Assembly (NCBI GenBank): GCA_963677085.2
Contig: CAXXFH010000003.1
Location: forward strand, 682,001 to 746,000
Reading direction: 5' to 3'
Source: G963677085 sp963677085
GTDB lineage: Bacteria; Planctomycetota; Planctomycetia; Pirellulales; Thermoguttaceae
DNA: 64,000 nucleotides
Under the pieces are notes generated by a model. It did not search any database. It was not told the origin of the DNA and worked only from the letters and a program-made list of their open reading frames with translations. Shown here piece after piece: positions 9,477-18,419 of the stretch. How positions within the stretch are numbered: position 1 is the first letter of the stretch; the number at the start of each line of letters is the position of its first letter. The position numbers and the translations under genes are program-made.

Positions 9477-10169
9477 GACAAGACTCCTGTTTTTTCCCGT
9501 TATCCATACTTAACCGTTCGATCTCGAACCCGCGCGAAAGTGCGTTGAACGGGCTTCAGACCTTCCGGTGTATCAAATCCCAAATACGAATACCGAAATC
9601 CGAGACATCGCTCCAGACCCCAAGAGGGCGGATTGTAAAGGATTCCCCCGACCGACTCAACGGCACCCGGTCACCACAGAACCCACCGATAGAAACCGCC
9701 CAATTTACCACGGCGTTTCAAAATGGGAGAACCACGCAGAGCAATCGGGACGCCTTATTCCGATGAGCGAAACCCTGACGCCGGTGCCGATAAATCATAT
9801 TACAGAAGGGTTTACGAACGGAGTTCTCGTCGTGCCGCCGGCCGTTCCGGGACCACGACGACACGTGTTACACCGCCCGAGCGACGTCGACACACCTTCG
9901 GCCACTCCGCCCCGAACCTCCCTGACCACCACCATCGGCACCGTGGTAACGAATGCAGAGACGCGAAGGCTCACCTGCATTCGTGGGCAACTGGTGGCCG
10001 GCTAGAGTTACCGCCATCTGTTAGAGAATACGTCGGCAAAGAGAATGATCCTCTGCCCCTTGGCTGGGCAGACGCCGAGAGGCTCGCGACTTCCTCCCGA
10101 GGGTAGCCCCCTACTGAACATCACGCATCCCGCTATTGCCCCCGCATCGCCTGAAAACGAATCGCCACG
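9477..10169. other. Intergenic region, no gene seen
   Basis: About 690 bases between the divergent ndk and DUF1207 genes. Several open frames exist, but they overlap in different frames and match nothing. At 9569-9606 there is AT-rich text of the 'AAATCCGAAATACG' kind found as dispersed debris in related genomes. Confidence 0.55.
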
Positions 10170-11252
10170 ATGAACATACTGCAACCACCGCCTGCCTGGC
10201 GAAAATGGCTGACGTGTTGTGTCGCCTGGACGACCGCCGCGATGGCCTCCGTCGAAGCCAATGGACAGTACAACACCACGCGACTGCCGCAGCCGGAATA
10301 CGAAAGACCCCTGGCCTGGGCCGAATCGATTGGTCTGTTCCAGGAGTCTGGTGCGCCGGTCGCAAACTCGCAGTTGCTCACCGACACTCGCCAAACCAGC
10401 TACATCGCACCCGTGCAAAGCAGCTTTGATAGCATCTTCACCGGCTCGGAGGGTTTCACAACGAGCCGCACGTGTCCCAGCGATGAGCCCTACAGTTGGC
10501 AGATTCTACCGCCGGGTCTGATCTACCATGCCTATTTGGCTGGCGTGAAAGAATCGCGTATGGCCTCGCAATGGGTTTACGAAACACGCGAGAAACGCTG
10601 GCTCTGGGATATTGCCCTGGGTGGGCGAGCCGCCGTGCTTCGCTACGGCACGACCGATCCGCTGCAGCCGGAGGGTTGGGAAATCGACATCGAGGGTGCC
10701 GGTCTGCCGCGGCTCGATCCCGAAGAAGACCGCGATCTGGTCTCGTGCGATTATCGTTTTGGTATCCCGCTGACCTACGGTCGTGGCGCAAACCAATACA
10801 AGCTGGCCTACTACCACCTGAGTTCGCACCTGGGCGACGAATTCATGCTCAAAAACCCGAGCGTGACGCGAATCAACTACTCGCGCGATGTCATTGTCTT
10901 TGGCTACTCCCATTATTGTAGCGAAGACCTCAGACTCTACGGCGAGGCCGGCTGGGCATTCTATACCAGCGGCGGTAGCGAGCCGTGGGAGTTTCAGGTG
11001 GGCGTCGAATACAGCCCTGCCGTACCCACTACGGGCTTCTGGCCGAAACCGTTTTTCGCCGTCAACGGCCAATTCCGCGAGGAACTCGACTACGGTGGCA
11101 ACCTCGTCGTGCAATGGGGTGTGCAATGGCGAGGTCCTACCGGTCACCTCTTCCGCATGGGACTGCAATACTTCACCGGCAAGAGCGAACAGTTCGAGTT
11201 CTACACTCAAACGGAAAACAAGATCGGCTTCGGCATCTGGTACGATTTCTGA
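10170..11252 (+). CDS. DUF1207-family outer-membrane/surface protein
   Basis: 360 residues. A hydrophobic N-terminal segment (about 12-30) looks like a signal peptide ending near 'SVEANGQ'. The body carries DUF1207 hallmarks: 'ILPPGLIYHAYLAG', 'W.YE......W.WDIALGGRAAVLRYGT', 'CDYRFGIPLTYG', 'YKLAYYHLSSHLGDEF', and a C-terminus of alternating aromatic strands ending in 'GFGIWYDF'. The terminal aromatic residue and strand pattern fit an outer-membrane beta barrel. The function of the family is not known. A short in-frame echo of its 'PPGLIY' block lies 210 bases downstream. Confidence 0.85.
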   Translation: MNILQPPPAWRKWLTCCVAWTTAAMASVEANGQYNTTRLPQPEYERPLAWAESIGLFQESGAPVANSQLLTDTRQTSYIAPVQSSFDSIFTGSEGFTTSRTCPSDEPYSWQILPPGLIYHAYLAGVKESRMASQWVYETREKRWLWDIALGGRAAVLRYGTTDPLQPEGWEIDIEGAGLPRLDPEEDRDLVSCDYRFGIPLTYGRGANQYKLAYYHLSSHLGDEFMLKNPSVTRINYSRDVIVFGYSHYCSEDLRLYGEAGWAFYTSGGSEPWEFQVGVEYSPAVPTTGFWPKPFFAVNGQFREELDYGGNLVVQWGVQWRGPTGHLFRMGLQYFTGKSEQFEFYTQTENKIGFGIWYDF

Positions 11253-11311
11253 ACCGCATGGCATACCTTCGGGCGGATTGCCATACACTAACTTCCGTTG
11301 GTGATCCAAGC

Positions 11312-11447
11312 CTAGTGCTTTGTCAACTTTCGAAATAGGGATTCGGGTGCCATGCCCACGCTTGCGTGGGCATGCTGAAACTTCGGCGAACATGGCCATG
11401 CTAGCGTGGCCATGGCACCCCTATTCTAAAGATTGACAAAGCACTAG
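11312..11447. repeat. MITE-like palindromic element with 15-base perfect terminal inverted repeats
   Basis: The ends CTAGTGCTTTGTCAA (11312-11326) and TTGACAAAGCACTAG (11433-11447) are perfect inverted copies, and the similarity continues inward (AATAGGG). Inside are two GTGCCATGCCCACG-type hairpins. No coding capacity. The size of 136 bases and the structure fit a non-autonomous element. Confidence 0.8.
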
Positions 11448-11464
11448 TGACCTAAGCCGGCATT

Positions 11465-11514
11465 ACCAGACGGGATCGCAATTCTCGCTCCCGGTTTGAT
11501 CTATAACAGTATTG
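11465..11514 (+). pseudogene. Possible remnant of a second DUF1207 gene
   Basis: One frame reads 'ILAPGLIYNSIAG', closely matching 'ILPPGLIYHAYLAG' in the intact DUF1207 gene just upstream. Nothing before or after it remains alignable by eye. Only about 13 residues, so chance is possible. Confidence 0.3.
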
Positions 11515-11811
11515 CGGGTTGCGCCCCTTGCACCCACAATACCTCACCACTGACGCACCATCCCACCCGGCCAATAGTGGCAGACTCTGCGACCCGAACT
11601 CCGCAAACTTTTTGCTCGTAACCTATTCTTCAACAACGCCAGGGGGCGCTGATGCATTGGCGTCCCCGCGCGAGAGTACCCCCACTCGCTTTTCACGGCG
11701 TGCAACAGCCCCATGCCTGCGAAACACGCGTCCTCGCAAGTCGGCCACGCCGCGAGTTGGCACCCCAATTAGTACACCGTACTGTTTTCCAGAGTTCACG
11801 AGGACAAACGA

Positions 11812-14433
11812 ATGGCACGCCGCATTACCTCCGTGCTTCTCGTAGGACTCTGTTTCTGCGCCTTGTTTGCAGTCATTGGTATCGGTTACCGGACCTATCA
11901 TCTGGTGATGCGCCAGTTCACCTATGAAGCCTATCTCGACGCCTCGATTGGTGCCGAGATCGTCCAACGACATCTTGAGACCGACCTGGCGACAAAGAAA
12001 ACGGCAAACAACACCCAAGCATCACTCAACGCTTCGACATCACCTGCCGATGGGGCAATGTCGCGGCTGAACATCGCCTCGGTAAACTTACGCCCCCGTG
12101 AGCTACGCCAACTCGACGTCGTGCTGCGCACCGGCTTGGTCGACTGCGCCTACGTAGTTCGAAACGACGGCGTCGTTACCCTACACGCCAATGTGAACCT
12201 CACGGGCAAACATTGGGAACGTACCGGAGAACGCGGCGAGCGTCTTCCGCCGTTCGCCGATGCCGTACCTCAATATGTCACGGGACCAGACGGGCAGGAA
12301 CACTACGAGATTGCGGCGCCGATTATGGTGGGCAGCCAATACTGGGGAGACTTTCGCGCGGGCATACCCGTCGACTTGGTACACGCCGAAGTGAAAAAGC
12401 AAATCGCCTATTCAGTAAGCTTGGCCTTGCTCGGCATGGCCTTGCTGGCCATCTTGCTCTACACGGTAATCCAGCGCAACCTCAAACCCTTGCAGGAACT
12501 ATCTTGGGCAACAAGTTGCATGGCCGCCGGCGATCTCTCGGTGCGGTGCCAATACAATCGCATGGACGAATTGGGAGATCTGACACGTTCGTTCAACGAA
12601 ATGGCCGACGCACTGCAAAGTCGGGCAAGCCTGCTTTCGGAACGCACGGCTTCGTTGGAAAACGAAGTTCTCGCCCGCCAACATGCCGAAGACGAGTTGA
12701 AGCTTCATCGCGACCACCTGGCCGATTTGGTCGACGAACAAACTCGCGACTTGCGATTGATCAACGAGAAACTCACCAGCGAAATCCTTGAACGAAAGCA
12801 GGCCGACGAAGCCTTGCGTCATAGCGAGCAGAAGTATCGCAATCTGGTAGAGCGATCGAATGACGGGATCGTCATCCTTCAAGACGAGGTCATCAAATAC
12901 GCCAATCCGGCCATGGCCCGACTACTGAACACTCCTCTCGATGGACTGCTGGGAACGCCGTTTGTAGACTTCCTTCACCCGAGTGTGTGCAGTTCGCTTT
13001 TCGAGCGATATCGACAGCGAATTTCTGGTGCCCCGCAGCCCAAGACCTACGAGACCATCCTCATCGACGAGTCCGGTCGGTGCATCGACGTGGAAACCAG
13101 TGCCGACCTGATCCAATACCTCGGCAAGCCGGCCGATCTGGTGATCTTCCACGACATCACCCAATGGAAGGCACTCGAAACGGAGCTTCGTGCTGCGAAA
13201 GATGCCGCCGAGATCGCCAACCGAACCAAAAGCGATTTCCTGGCCAACATGAGCCACGAAATCCGCACGCCGATGACGGCAATCCTCGGCTACATCGATA
13301 TTCTCAGCGAAAGCTGTCCGGCGATGTGCAGCTACGGCGCCACCCAGTGTCATGAGCATCTGGAAACCATCACGCGCAACACGAAGCACCTGCTTCACAT
13401 CATTAACGACATTCTCGATCTCTCGAAGATCGAGACGGGCAAGGTCGACTTGGAACGCATTCCCTTTTCCCCGTTTGCCATCCTGCAAGATGTGGAAGTG
13501 CTCATGGGTATTCGAGCACAAACCAAGGGGCTGCGTTTCATCGTCACCCACGAGGGGCCGCTGCCCGTGACCATCGCCACCGATCCCACGCGTCTGCGGC
13601 AGGTCCTTTTCAACCTGGTAAGCAACGCCATCAAATTCACGGAACAGGGTGAAGTGCGCGTCGTCGCCCGGCTGCTCTCGATTCTCGATGCTCCTAAGAA
13701 CGCCGCCAACCATTTGCTCGAACTCGTAGTGAGCGACACGGGCATTGGCATGGATCGCCAACAAATCGACCGCCTATTCAAGCCGTTTACTCAGGCCGAT
13801 TCTTCGACGACGCGTCGTTTTGGCGGAACCGGTTTGGGGCTGGTCATCAGCAAACGCCTAGTGGAAATTTTCGGCGGCAATATCACCATCGACAGTGAAC
13901 CCGGCCGCGGAAGCATCTTTCGGATCCGTCTGCCGGTCTCCTCCAAAGAAGCCGCGAATCTGGCTGGCGAACCACATCTGCCCGGCAGACCCAAGCCCTT
14001 GCTCGCCGCCAAGTCGACGGTAAGCCTCCCTTTGGCGCACCGCATTCTTTTGGCGGAAGATGGTCCCGACACGCAACGCCTGCTGCAAACCGTTTTGCGC
14101 AAAGCCGGCGCCGTGGTAACCGTCGCCGACAACGGCCAGATCGCTGTCGAGAAGGCCGCAGAAGCAAAACAAAAAGACATGCCCTTCGACCTGATCCTCA
14201 TGGACATGCAGATGCCGGTCATGGATGGCTACCAAGCAGTCTGCGAATTGCGCCGGCTGGGCCACCAGGAGCCAATCGTGGCACTGACGGCTCACGCCAT
14301 GAGTGGCGACCGCCAGAAGTGCCTCGATGCGGGCTGCAACGACTACCTTACCAAACCGATCGAACGGCACGTGCTGCTCGAATGCGTTGTCAAGCACGTC
14401 ACCGAAGCGTCGGTCGATGTAAGCAACGGCTGA
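11812..14433 (+). CDS. Hybrid sensor histidine kinase with C-terminal receiver
   Basis: 873 residues. TM1 (about 9-31) and TM2 (about 196-219) flank a periplasmic sensor with 'YWGDFRAGIP', a double-CACHE-like ending. A HAMP domain ('LKPLQELSWATSCMAAGDLSVR', about 222-275), a coiled coil (about 280-335) and a PAS domain ('YRNLVERSNDGIVILQDE', about 343-460) follow. HisKA carries H482 in 'MSHEIRTPM'; the HATPase has 'FNLVSNAIKFT', 'DTGIGM' and 'GGTGLGLVISKRL'. The receiver (about 743-865) has D798 in 'LMDMQMPVMDG' and K in 'YLTKPI'. GAGGA precedes the ATG. No Hpt or partner regulator is adjacent, so the phosphorelay partner is elsewhere. Confidence 0.93.
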   Translation: MARRITSVLLVGLCFCALFAVIGIGYRTYHLVMRQFTYEAYLDASIGAEIVQRHLETDLATKKTANNTQASLNASTSPADGAMSRLNIASVNLRPRELRQLDVVLRTGLVDCAYVVRNDGVVTLHANVNLTGKHWERTGERGERLPPFADAVPQYVTGPDGQEHYEIAAPIMVGSQYWGDFRAGIPVDLVHAEVKKQIAYSVSLALLGMALLAILLYTVIQRNLKPLQELSWATSCMAAGDLSVRCQYNRMDELGDLTRSFNEMADALQSRASLLSERTASLENEVLARQHAEDELKLHRDHLADLVDEQTRDLRLINEKLTSEILERKQADEALRHSEQKYRNLVERSNDGIVILQDEVIKYANPAMARLLNTPLDGLLGTPFVDFLHPSVCSSLFERYRQRISGAPQPKTYETILIDESGRCIDVETSADLIQYLGKPADLVIFHDITQWKALETELRAAKDAAEIANRTKSDFLANMSHEIRTPMTAILGYIDILSESCPAMCSYGATQCHEHLETITRNTKHLLHIINDILDLSKIETGKVDLERIPFSPFAILQDVEVLMGIRAQTKGLRFIVTHEGPLPVTIATDPTRLRQVLFNLVSNAIKFTEQGEVRVVARLLSILDAPKNAANHLLELVVSDTGIGMDRQQIDRLFKPFTQADSSTTRRFGGTGLGLVISKRLVEIFGGNITIDSEPGRGSIFRIRLPVSSKEAANLAGEPHLPGRPKPLLAAKSTVSLPLAHRILLAEDGPDTQRLLQTVLRKAGAVVTVADNGQIAVEKAAEAKQKDMPFDLILMDMQMPVMDGYQAVCELRRLGHQEPIVALTAHAMSGDRQKCLDAGCNDYLTKPIERHVLLECVVKHVTEASVDVSNG

Positions 14434-14550
14434 GTGTCTTCTTTCTCAATGCTGAACGAGGTTCTTGGCCTTGCAACCTATATAGCATAGGCCGGAGTAT
14501 TGAGATGACCCTAGCCGCACGAAGCCTGCTGTTATACGTCATCTATTGGA

Positions 14551-14589
14551 TCCTGCATTGCTTGTGGAACGAGGGCGACCAACGGGAGC
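14551..14589 (+). repeat. Half copy of the ~90-base dispersed repeat
   Basis: Shares TCCTGCATTGC and GTGGAACGAGGGCGACCA with the element at 34153-34183. The GGTGCGGTAGCACC hairpin half is missing here. Confidence 0.65.
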
Positions 14590-14640
14590 CCGGATTGCGG
14601 GGGCAGAACGCAACGAAGTGTTCCACAACCAACCTCGGAA

Positions 14641-15711
14641 TCAATAAAACCCCAGCCAATGCACTTGTGTATTCGGCAACGACCGTTTCAAACGCCACCC
14701 GCCCATTAAGGTAACCTTGGTGTTTTGAAGGGTCAGTTCCTTGAGTGCGGTCATCTTCTGGAAGTCTGGGATTGCCGCATCGCCAATAGCAGTGCCGTTC
14801 AGGTTCAACTCACGGAGCGTATGGAGTTCGCAGAGAACGGCGATGGTGCCGTTGGTGATTGATGTACCGCCTAGATTAAGTCGGCTCAGATTAGGAAACG
14901 TGCGGAAGTGCTGGGCCCCCTGGTCGGTTACTCTGGTTTCCACAAGCGAAAGCATTTCCAAGCAATCAAGCCTTCCGAGTACAGCAAGATCAGCGTCATC
15001 GATGCACGTGCGAGAAAGGTCAAGCTGACGCAATGTTTTCATTTCGGAAAGCGATTTCACGCCAGCATTTGTTATCCCTGTTCCGGATATATCGAGCCTG
15101 CGCAGGCTGCCAAGATTTCGTAGTTGTCTTAGGCCGGCATCGGTGATGCCGGTATCGGCAAGTGCAAGTCCCTCCAACTTCGGCAGTTGTAAAAGGTGTT
15201 TCATTCCGACATCGGTAATCCGCGTACCGGTGAGATCCAGAACGTTGAGCTTTGAAAAAACCTTTAGGTTTTTAAGCCCCGCATCGGTGATGCGGGTGTT
15301 ATTCAGCCCCAACTTTTCAAGCTCCTCCAGCGGTTGCAGCTGAGCCAACCCGCGATCAGAAATTGCGGGTGGCAGCAAGAGAGTCCGCAAAGTGCTTAGT
15401 TCGCTCAACAAAAACAACCCATTATCATCGATCGCACTGTAGCCGAGGTGAAGTCCCTGAACCTCGGGGAGACGGTAAAGCAAGGGCAATTCCTCGTTTA
15501 CGATACCCCGCAATCCGCGTGGACCGACAATCGTTGGCAACGCGACAAGAATCTTTTGCCCATACGTATCCTCGTGCCATCGCAGCCCAAGGGACACTTT
15601 TTCGCCATTCTCTGTTTCGATCAGAACCCGTTGTGCAACAGCATTCGTGTTCCACAGCAAAAGGGCTCCAAGAAGAACGCCCGGTATTCTGAACGGATAC
15701 GCGGCTCCCAT
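14641..15711 (-). CDS. Secreted leucine-rich-repeat protein
   Basis: 356 residues from the chosen start. The frame is open further upstream, but the ATG at 15711 has a near-perfect GGAGGT 7 bases before it, and it opens directly into a signal peptide ('IPGVLLGALLLWNTNAVAQ'). After a ~50-residue lead come about nine LRRs of ~24 residues with the pattern 'ITDAGLKxL..L..L.LDLTGT', the ribonuclease-inhibitor-like type common in Planctomycetes. The C-terminus 'RSLPNTQVHW' is the usual cap of this family. Probably a surface protein-binding scaffold; partner unknown. Confidence 0.85.
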   Translation of the reverse strand: MGAAYPFRIPGVLLGALLLWNTNAVAQRVLIETENGEKVSLGLRWHEDTYGQKILVALPTIVGPRGLRGIVNEELPLLYRLPEVQGLHLGYSAIDDNGLFLLSELSTLRTLLLPPAISDRGLAQLQPLEELEKLGLNNTRITDAGLKNLKVFSKLNVLDLTGTRITDVGMKHLLQLPKLEGLALADTGITDAGLRQLRNLGSLRRLDISGTGITNAGVKSLSEMKTLRQLDLSRTCIDDADLAVLGRLDCLEMLSLVETRVTDQGAQHFRTFPNLSRLNLGGTSITNGTIAVLCELHTLRELNLNGTAIGDAAIPDFQKMTALKELTLQNTKVTLMGGWRLKRSLPNTQVHWLGFY

Positions 15712-15993
15712 TGTTTGTACCTCCATTTCGCCCCGCCGCCTGAGTCCTCTCCACATCCCAAGATAGCCGAAAACTGCGAATTCCACATATCCCCGGCGAA
15801 AACACCGCGACGCGACAGCCAATACACGGTTTGTCGACGAATCCGTGGAGTTAGCTTCGCGACAATGTGCCACCCTTTCAAGAAATGCCAGAAGCCGTAG
15901 CGCAAAACTACGGCTTCTGGTGTCGATGTCGTCAAATGCCGCGGAAGCAGCTTCTTGGCCAGTTTCGGCAGCCGGTCTAGTACCGCTCCCGTA

Positions 15994-17130
15994 CTACTCC
16001 GCTTTCGGCAGCTTCAAACACACAATCGTGTTGGGCGTTTCAAACTTCGTGTTCACGCCGCCCGGCGTGGGCATGTCGAAATTGGAGATCAGCATTTCGT
16101 CGCCGCGGATCAACACTTCGCAGGGTTGATCGAGCCGGCCGTTCAGCCCGTCGCTCTCCTCGGGATCGACCACGAGAGTCTCAACCGTTCCGTCGGGCGA
16201 GATCACTTGCACCGCGTTAGCCAACGAATCGGCCACGTAGATCTTGTCGGTCGCCAAGTCGCAGAACACTCCGTCGGCGCTCTTCATGAACGGCGCTTTG
16301 CCGAATATTTCCGGCTTGCTGGGGTTGCCCTGTTCGTCGAACGACACCTTGTGGACCGTCCCGTCGGCGAAGTTCCCGATGTAGAGATTGCCCTTGCTGT
16401 CCATCGTCAGGCCGTCGGCCCCGAAACCGACATCCGGGTTGTGGGTTTCGATCACGGCAATCGTGTGCGGATCTTTTTCCAACGGCTGGGTCAACGTTAC
16501 CGGATTCTCTTTGATTTCATCCAGTTTGAAACGATACACGCCGGTCAATAGCGGCTTGCTGTCAGGCACCATCGTGGTATCGCTGACGTACATATACCCG
16601 TCGCGCACCAACACGGCATTGGCCACGACCATGCCCTGGGCGATCGATTTCGCCTCGCCCGGCTTGCCGTCCTTCACCGGAATCCAAAGGATTCGCGAGT
16701 TATGGTCGGGGTTTTCGGTGTCGGCGAACCATTGCAGGTCAGTCAGGTAGATGTCGCCCTTCTCATCGCAGCAAACTCCAAACGGAAACGCCTTGCCGGT
16801 TTTCGGATGCGGTTGGCATTCGTAGAACACTTCCCACGTGTTATCCGGCTTGATTTTCAGCAATACGGGATCGCTGCCGTTTTCCTGATCGTTGACATTA
16901 GGGATCGAAACGATCACATTCCCGTCGGGTAATAGGCACATTCCGTCGGGCGTGTTGTACTTCTCTGGCAGTTCAATCAGCAACTCGGTTTTCACCGACG
17001 CCTCGCCGTTGTCCGACTCGTCCCCGGCTGGCGTCGTCGCAGTTTGCGACGGGCAACCCACAAACGCGGTCAACGCAAACAGGACCAGCAACATGTTTGC
17101 TACTCGCACGAGGGAAAAAGATCGTGTCAT
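15994..17130 (-). CDS. SMP-30/NHL-like beta-propeller lipoprotein
   Basis: 378 residues. Start chosen at 17130 because AAAGGAG lies 7 bases upstream and a lipoprotein signal follows ('LLVLFALTAFVGC', lipid-modified Cys). The rest is a six-bladed propeller: 'YNTPDGMCLLPDGNVIVSIP', 'FPFGVCCDEKGDIYLTDLQ', 'GFGADGLTMDSKGNLYIGNF', 'SADGVFCDLATDKIYVADS'. The metal- and substrate-binding Glu/Asn/Asp pattern of gluconolactonases is partly recognisable, but lactonase activity is not assured. Last gene of the minus-strand sugar operon, 34 bases from gldA, so it may bind or process the sugar outside the cell. Confidence 0.82.
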   Translation of the reverse strand: MTRSFSLVRVANMLLVLFALTAFVGCPSQTATTPAGDESDNGEASVKTELLIELPEKYNTPDGMCLLPDGNVIVSIPNVNDQENGSDPVLLKIKPDNTWEVFYECQPHPKTGKAFPFGVCCDEKGDIYLTDLQWFADTENPDHNSRILWIPVKDGKPGEAKSIAQGMVVANAVLVRDGYMYVSDTTMVPDSKPLLTGVYRFKLDEIKENPVTLTQPLEKDPHTIAVIETHNPDVGFGADGLTMDSKGNLYIGNFADGTVHKVSFDEQGNPSKPEIFGKAPFMKSADGVFCDLATDKIYVADSLANAVQVISPDGTVETLVVDPEESDGLNGRLDQPCEVLIRGDEMLISNFDMPTPGGVNTKFETPNTIVCLKLPKAE

Positions 17131-17164
17131 CTCATTTCTCCTTTGAAAGACCCTGAAGATGCAC

Positions 17165-18286
17165 TCAATGTGAGCAACCACCCAACATTTGCGACTTCCG
17201 CTCCCGTCCCAACGCGTCGGCGGCGATCATCGCATCGACCACGCTGTCAGCGGTCACCGGGAAGCAGTGACTCTCGCAAAGCGATCCTTCCGAAGCGCAG
17301 ATATCGCCGATCATCTTCAACCGCTCGCGAGTGATGCCCGACAGATTCAGGTCTTCGAACGTCACCGGCAAACCGATGGCAATCTCGAAGTCGATGATCT
17401 CGTAAGCTTCGTGAACGTCCATATCGTCGTCGAGACACAATTGGCTGATGATCCCGAAGCCAACCTTTTCGCCGTGCATAAAGCCTTTGCACTCGGGGAA
17501 GGAGGGCAGGGCGTTGGCGATCATGTGGGCTGTGGCCAATCCGCCGCTTTCGAACCCCAATCCGGAATGCAACGTGTTGGCCTCGATCACTTTTTCCACG
17601 GCCGGTGTGACTACGTTGTTTTCCACCGCCCGCTTTGCCTCCACGCCGTATTCCAGCAGTGTGTCGAACCCGATCCGTGCGATAGCCATGGCAGTCAACG
17701 TCGACACTCCTCCGGCCAGGCTGGTCGCCCGTGACTTGTAGGCCGCTTCGGCCTCGACCCACGTGGCCAGGGCATCGCCCATACCGGCCACGAAGCTCCG
17801 CACCGGTCCGCCGGCCACCACGCGGCTGTCGACAATCACCATGTCGGGATTGAAGGGCCAGATATCGTAGCCCGTGCAATTCCCCTCGGTGTCATACCAC
17901 ATACTGGCCGCACTGGTGGGCGAATCATTCGAAGCAATCGTCGGCACGGTCACCATTTTGATGCCCGCATAGTTGCCTGCGGCTTTGGCCGTATCGAGAA
18001 CCTTACCACCGCCGACACCGACCGCGACGTCGGCGCCCTGGTCGTTGGCCAATTGGGCAACCCGCTGGGCTTCTTCCTTGGTCGACTCGCCCTCGAAAAC
18101 CACCTCGACCACGTCCAGACCGGCGTCCTTGATGCTGGCCAATACGGTTTCCCCAACGATCTCCTTTACACAGGCATCCCACAGCACCAGGGGTTTGTTA
18201 CCCAGCATCTTCAGGTAACCGCCAATCTCCTTCAGCACGCCGGGTCCTTGGATGTACTTACGCGGAGCAATGAATACCTTTTTCAT
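17165..18286 (-). CDS. gldA: Glycerol dehydrogenase-like iron/zinc alcohol dehydrogenase
   Basis: NAD-dependent polyol dehydrogenase, 373 residues. The N-terminal Rossmann-like domain has 'GVGGGKVLDTAKA'; the C-terminal helical domain has the metal ligands Asp in 'GMGDALATW', His in 'ATAHMIANAL' and His in 'FMHGEKVGFG'. 'TIASNDSPTSAAS' contacts the cofactor. GGGAGAG precedes the ATG. In this operon, with a FGGY kinase, aldolase and SDR, it probably oxidises glycerol, dihydroxyacetone-type products or another polyol rather than serving glycerol fermentation alone. The last residues contain a CxH. Confidence 0.9.
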   Translation of the reverse strand: MKKVFIAPRKYIQGPGVLKEIGGYLKMLGNKPLVLWDACVKEIVGETVLASIKDAGLDVVEVVFEGESTKEEAQRVAQLANDQGADVAVGVGGGKVLDTAKAAGNYAGIKMVTVPTIASNDSPTSAASMWYDTEGNCTGYDIWPFNPDMVIVDSRVVAGGPVRSFVAGMGDALATWVEAEAAYKSRATSLAGGVSTLTAMAIARIGFDTLLEYGVEAKRAVENNVVTPAVEKVIEANTLHSGLGFESGGLATAHMIANALPSFPECKGFMHGEKVGFGIISQLCLDDDMDVHEAYEIIDFEIAIGLPVTFEDLNLSGITRERLKMIGDICASEGSLCESHCFPVTADSVVDAMIAADALGRERKSQMLGGCSH

Positions 18287-18347
18287 AGTTGTATCTCTCC
18301 CTAGTGTAGCGAGTCGTTATTGAGGGATCGTATCTTCGGCTGGTTTT

Positions 18348-18371
18348 GTGTGCCACTGGCTCTGCCAGTGC
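18348..18371. repeat. Single-arm CACTGGC hairpin followed by T-run
   Basis: CACTGGC / GCCAGTG stem followed by seven Ts, so it resembles a plus-strand intrinsic terminator, but no plus-strand gene lies upstream. It is one arm of the element seen complete at 5482-5549. Confidence 0.55.
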
Positions 18372-18419
18372 CTTTTTTTCGTTCGCACGCGAAGCGTAGG
18401 AACGAGCGGAAAAAGCGGT

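Larger units (their letters stand above)
11253..11811. other. Intergenic region with MITE-like element and gene remnant
   Basis: Contains the inverted-repeat element 11312-11447, then a short translated match to DUF1207 at about 11465-11514, then about 300 bases in which no gene is seen before the hybrid kinase. Confidence 0.6.

Noticed and set aside
9545..10106. Overlapping open frames in the ndk-DUF1207 gap
   Set aside because: They occupy different frames of the same DNA, with no ribosome sites and no similarity to any family I know.
12922..13764. 280-codon antisense frame inside the hybrid kinase gene
   Set aside because: Shadow of the kinase coding pattern; no ribosome site or recognisable motif.
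18371..18380. Hairpin plus T-run as plus-strand terminator
   Set aside because: No plus-strand gene ends nearby; the hairpin belongs to the dispersed CACTGGC family.
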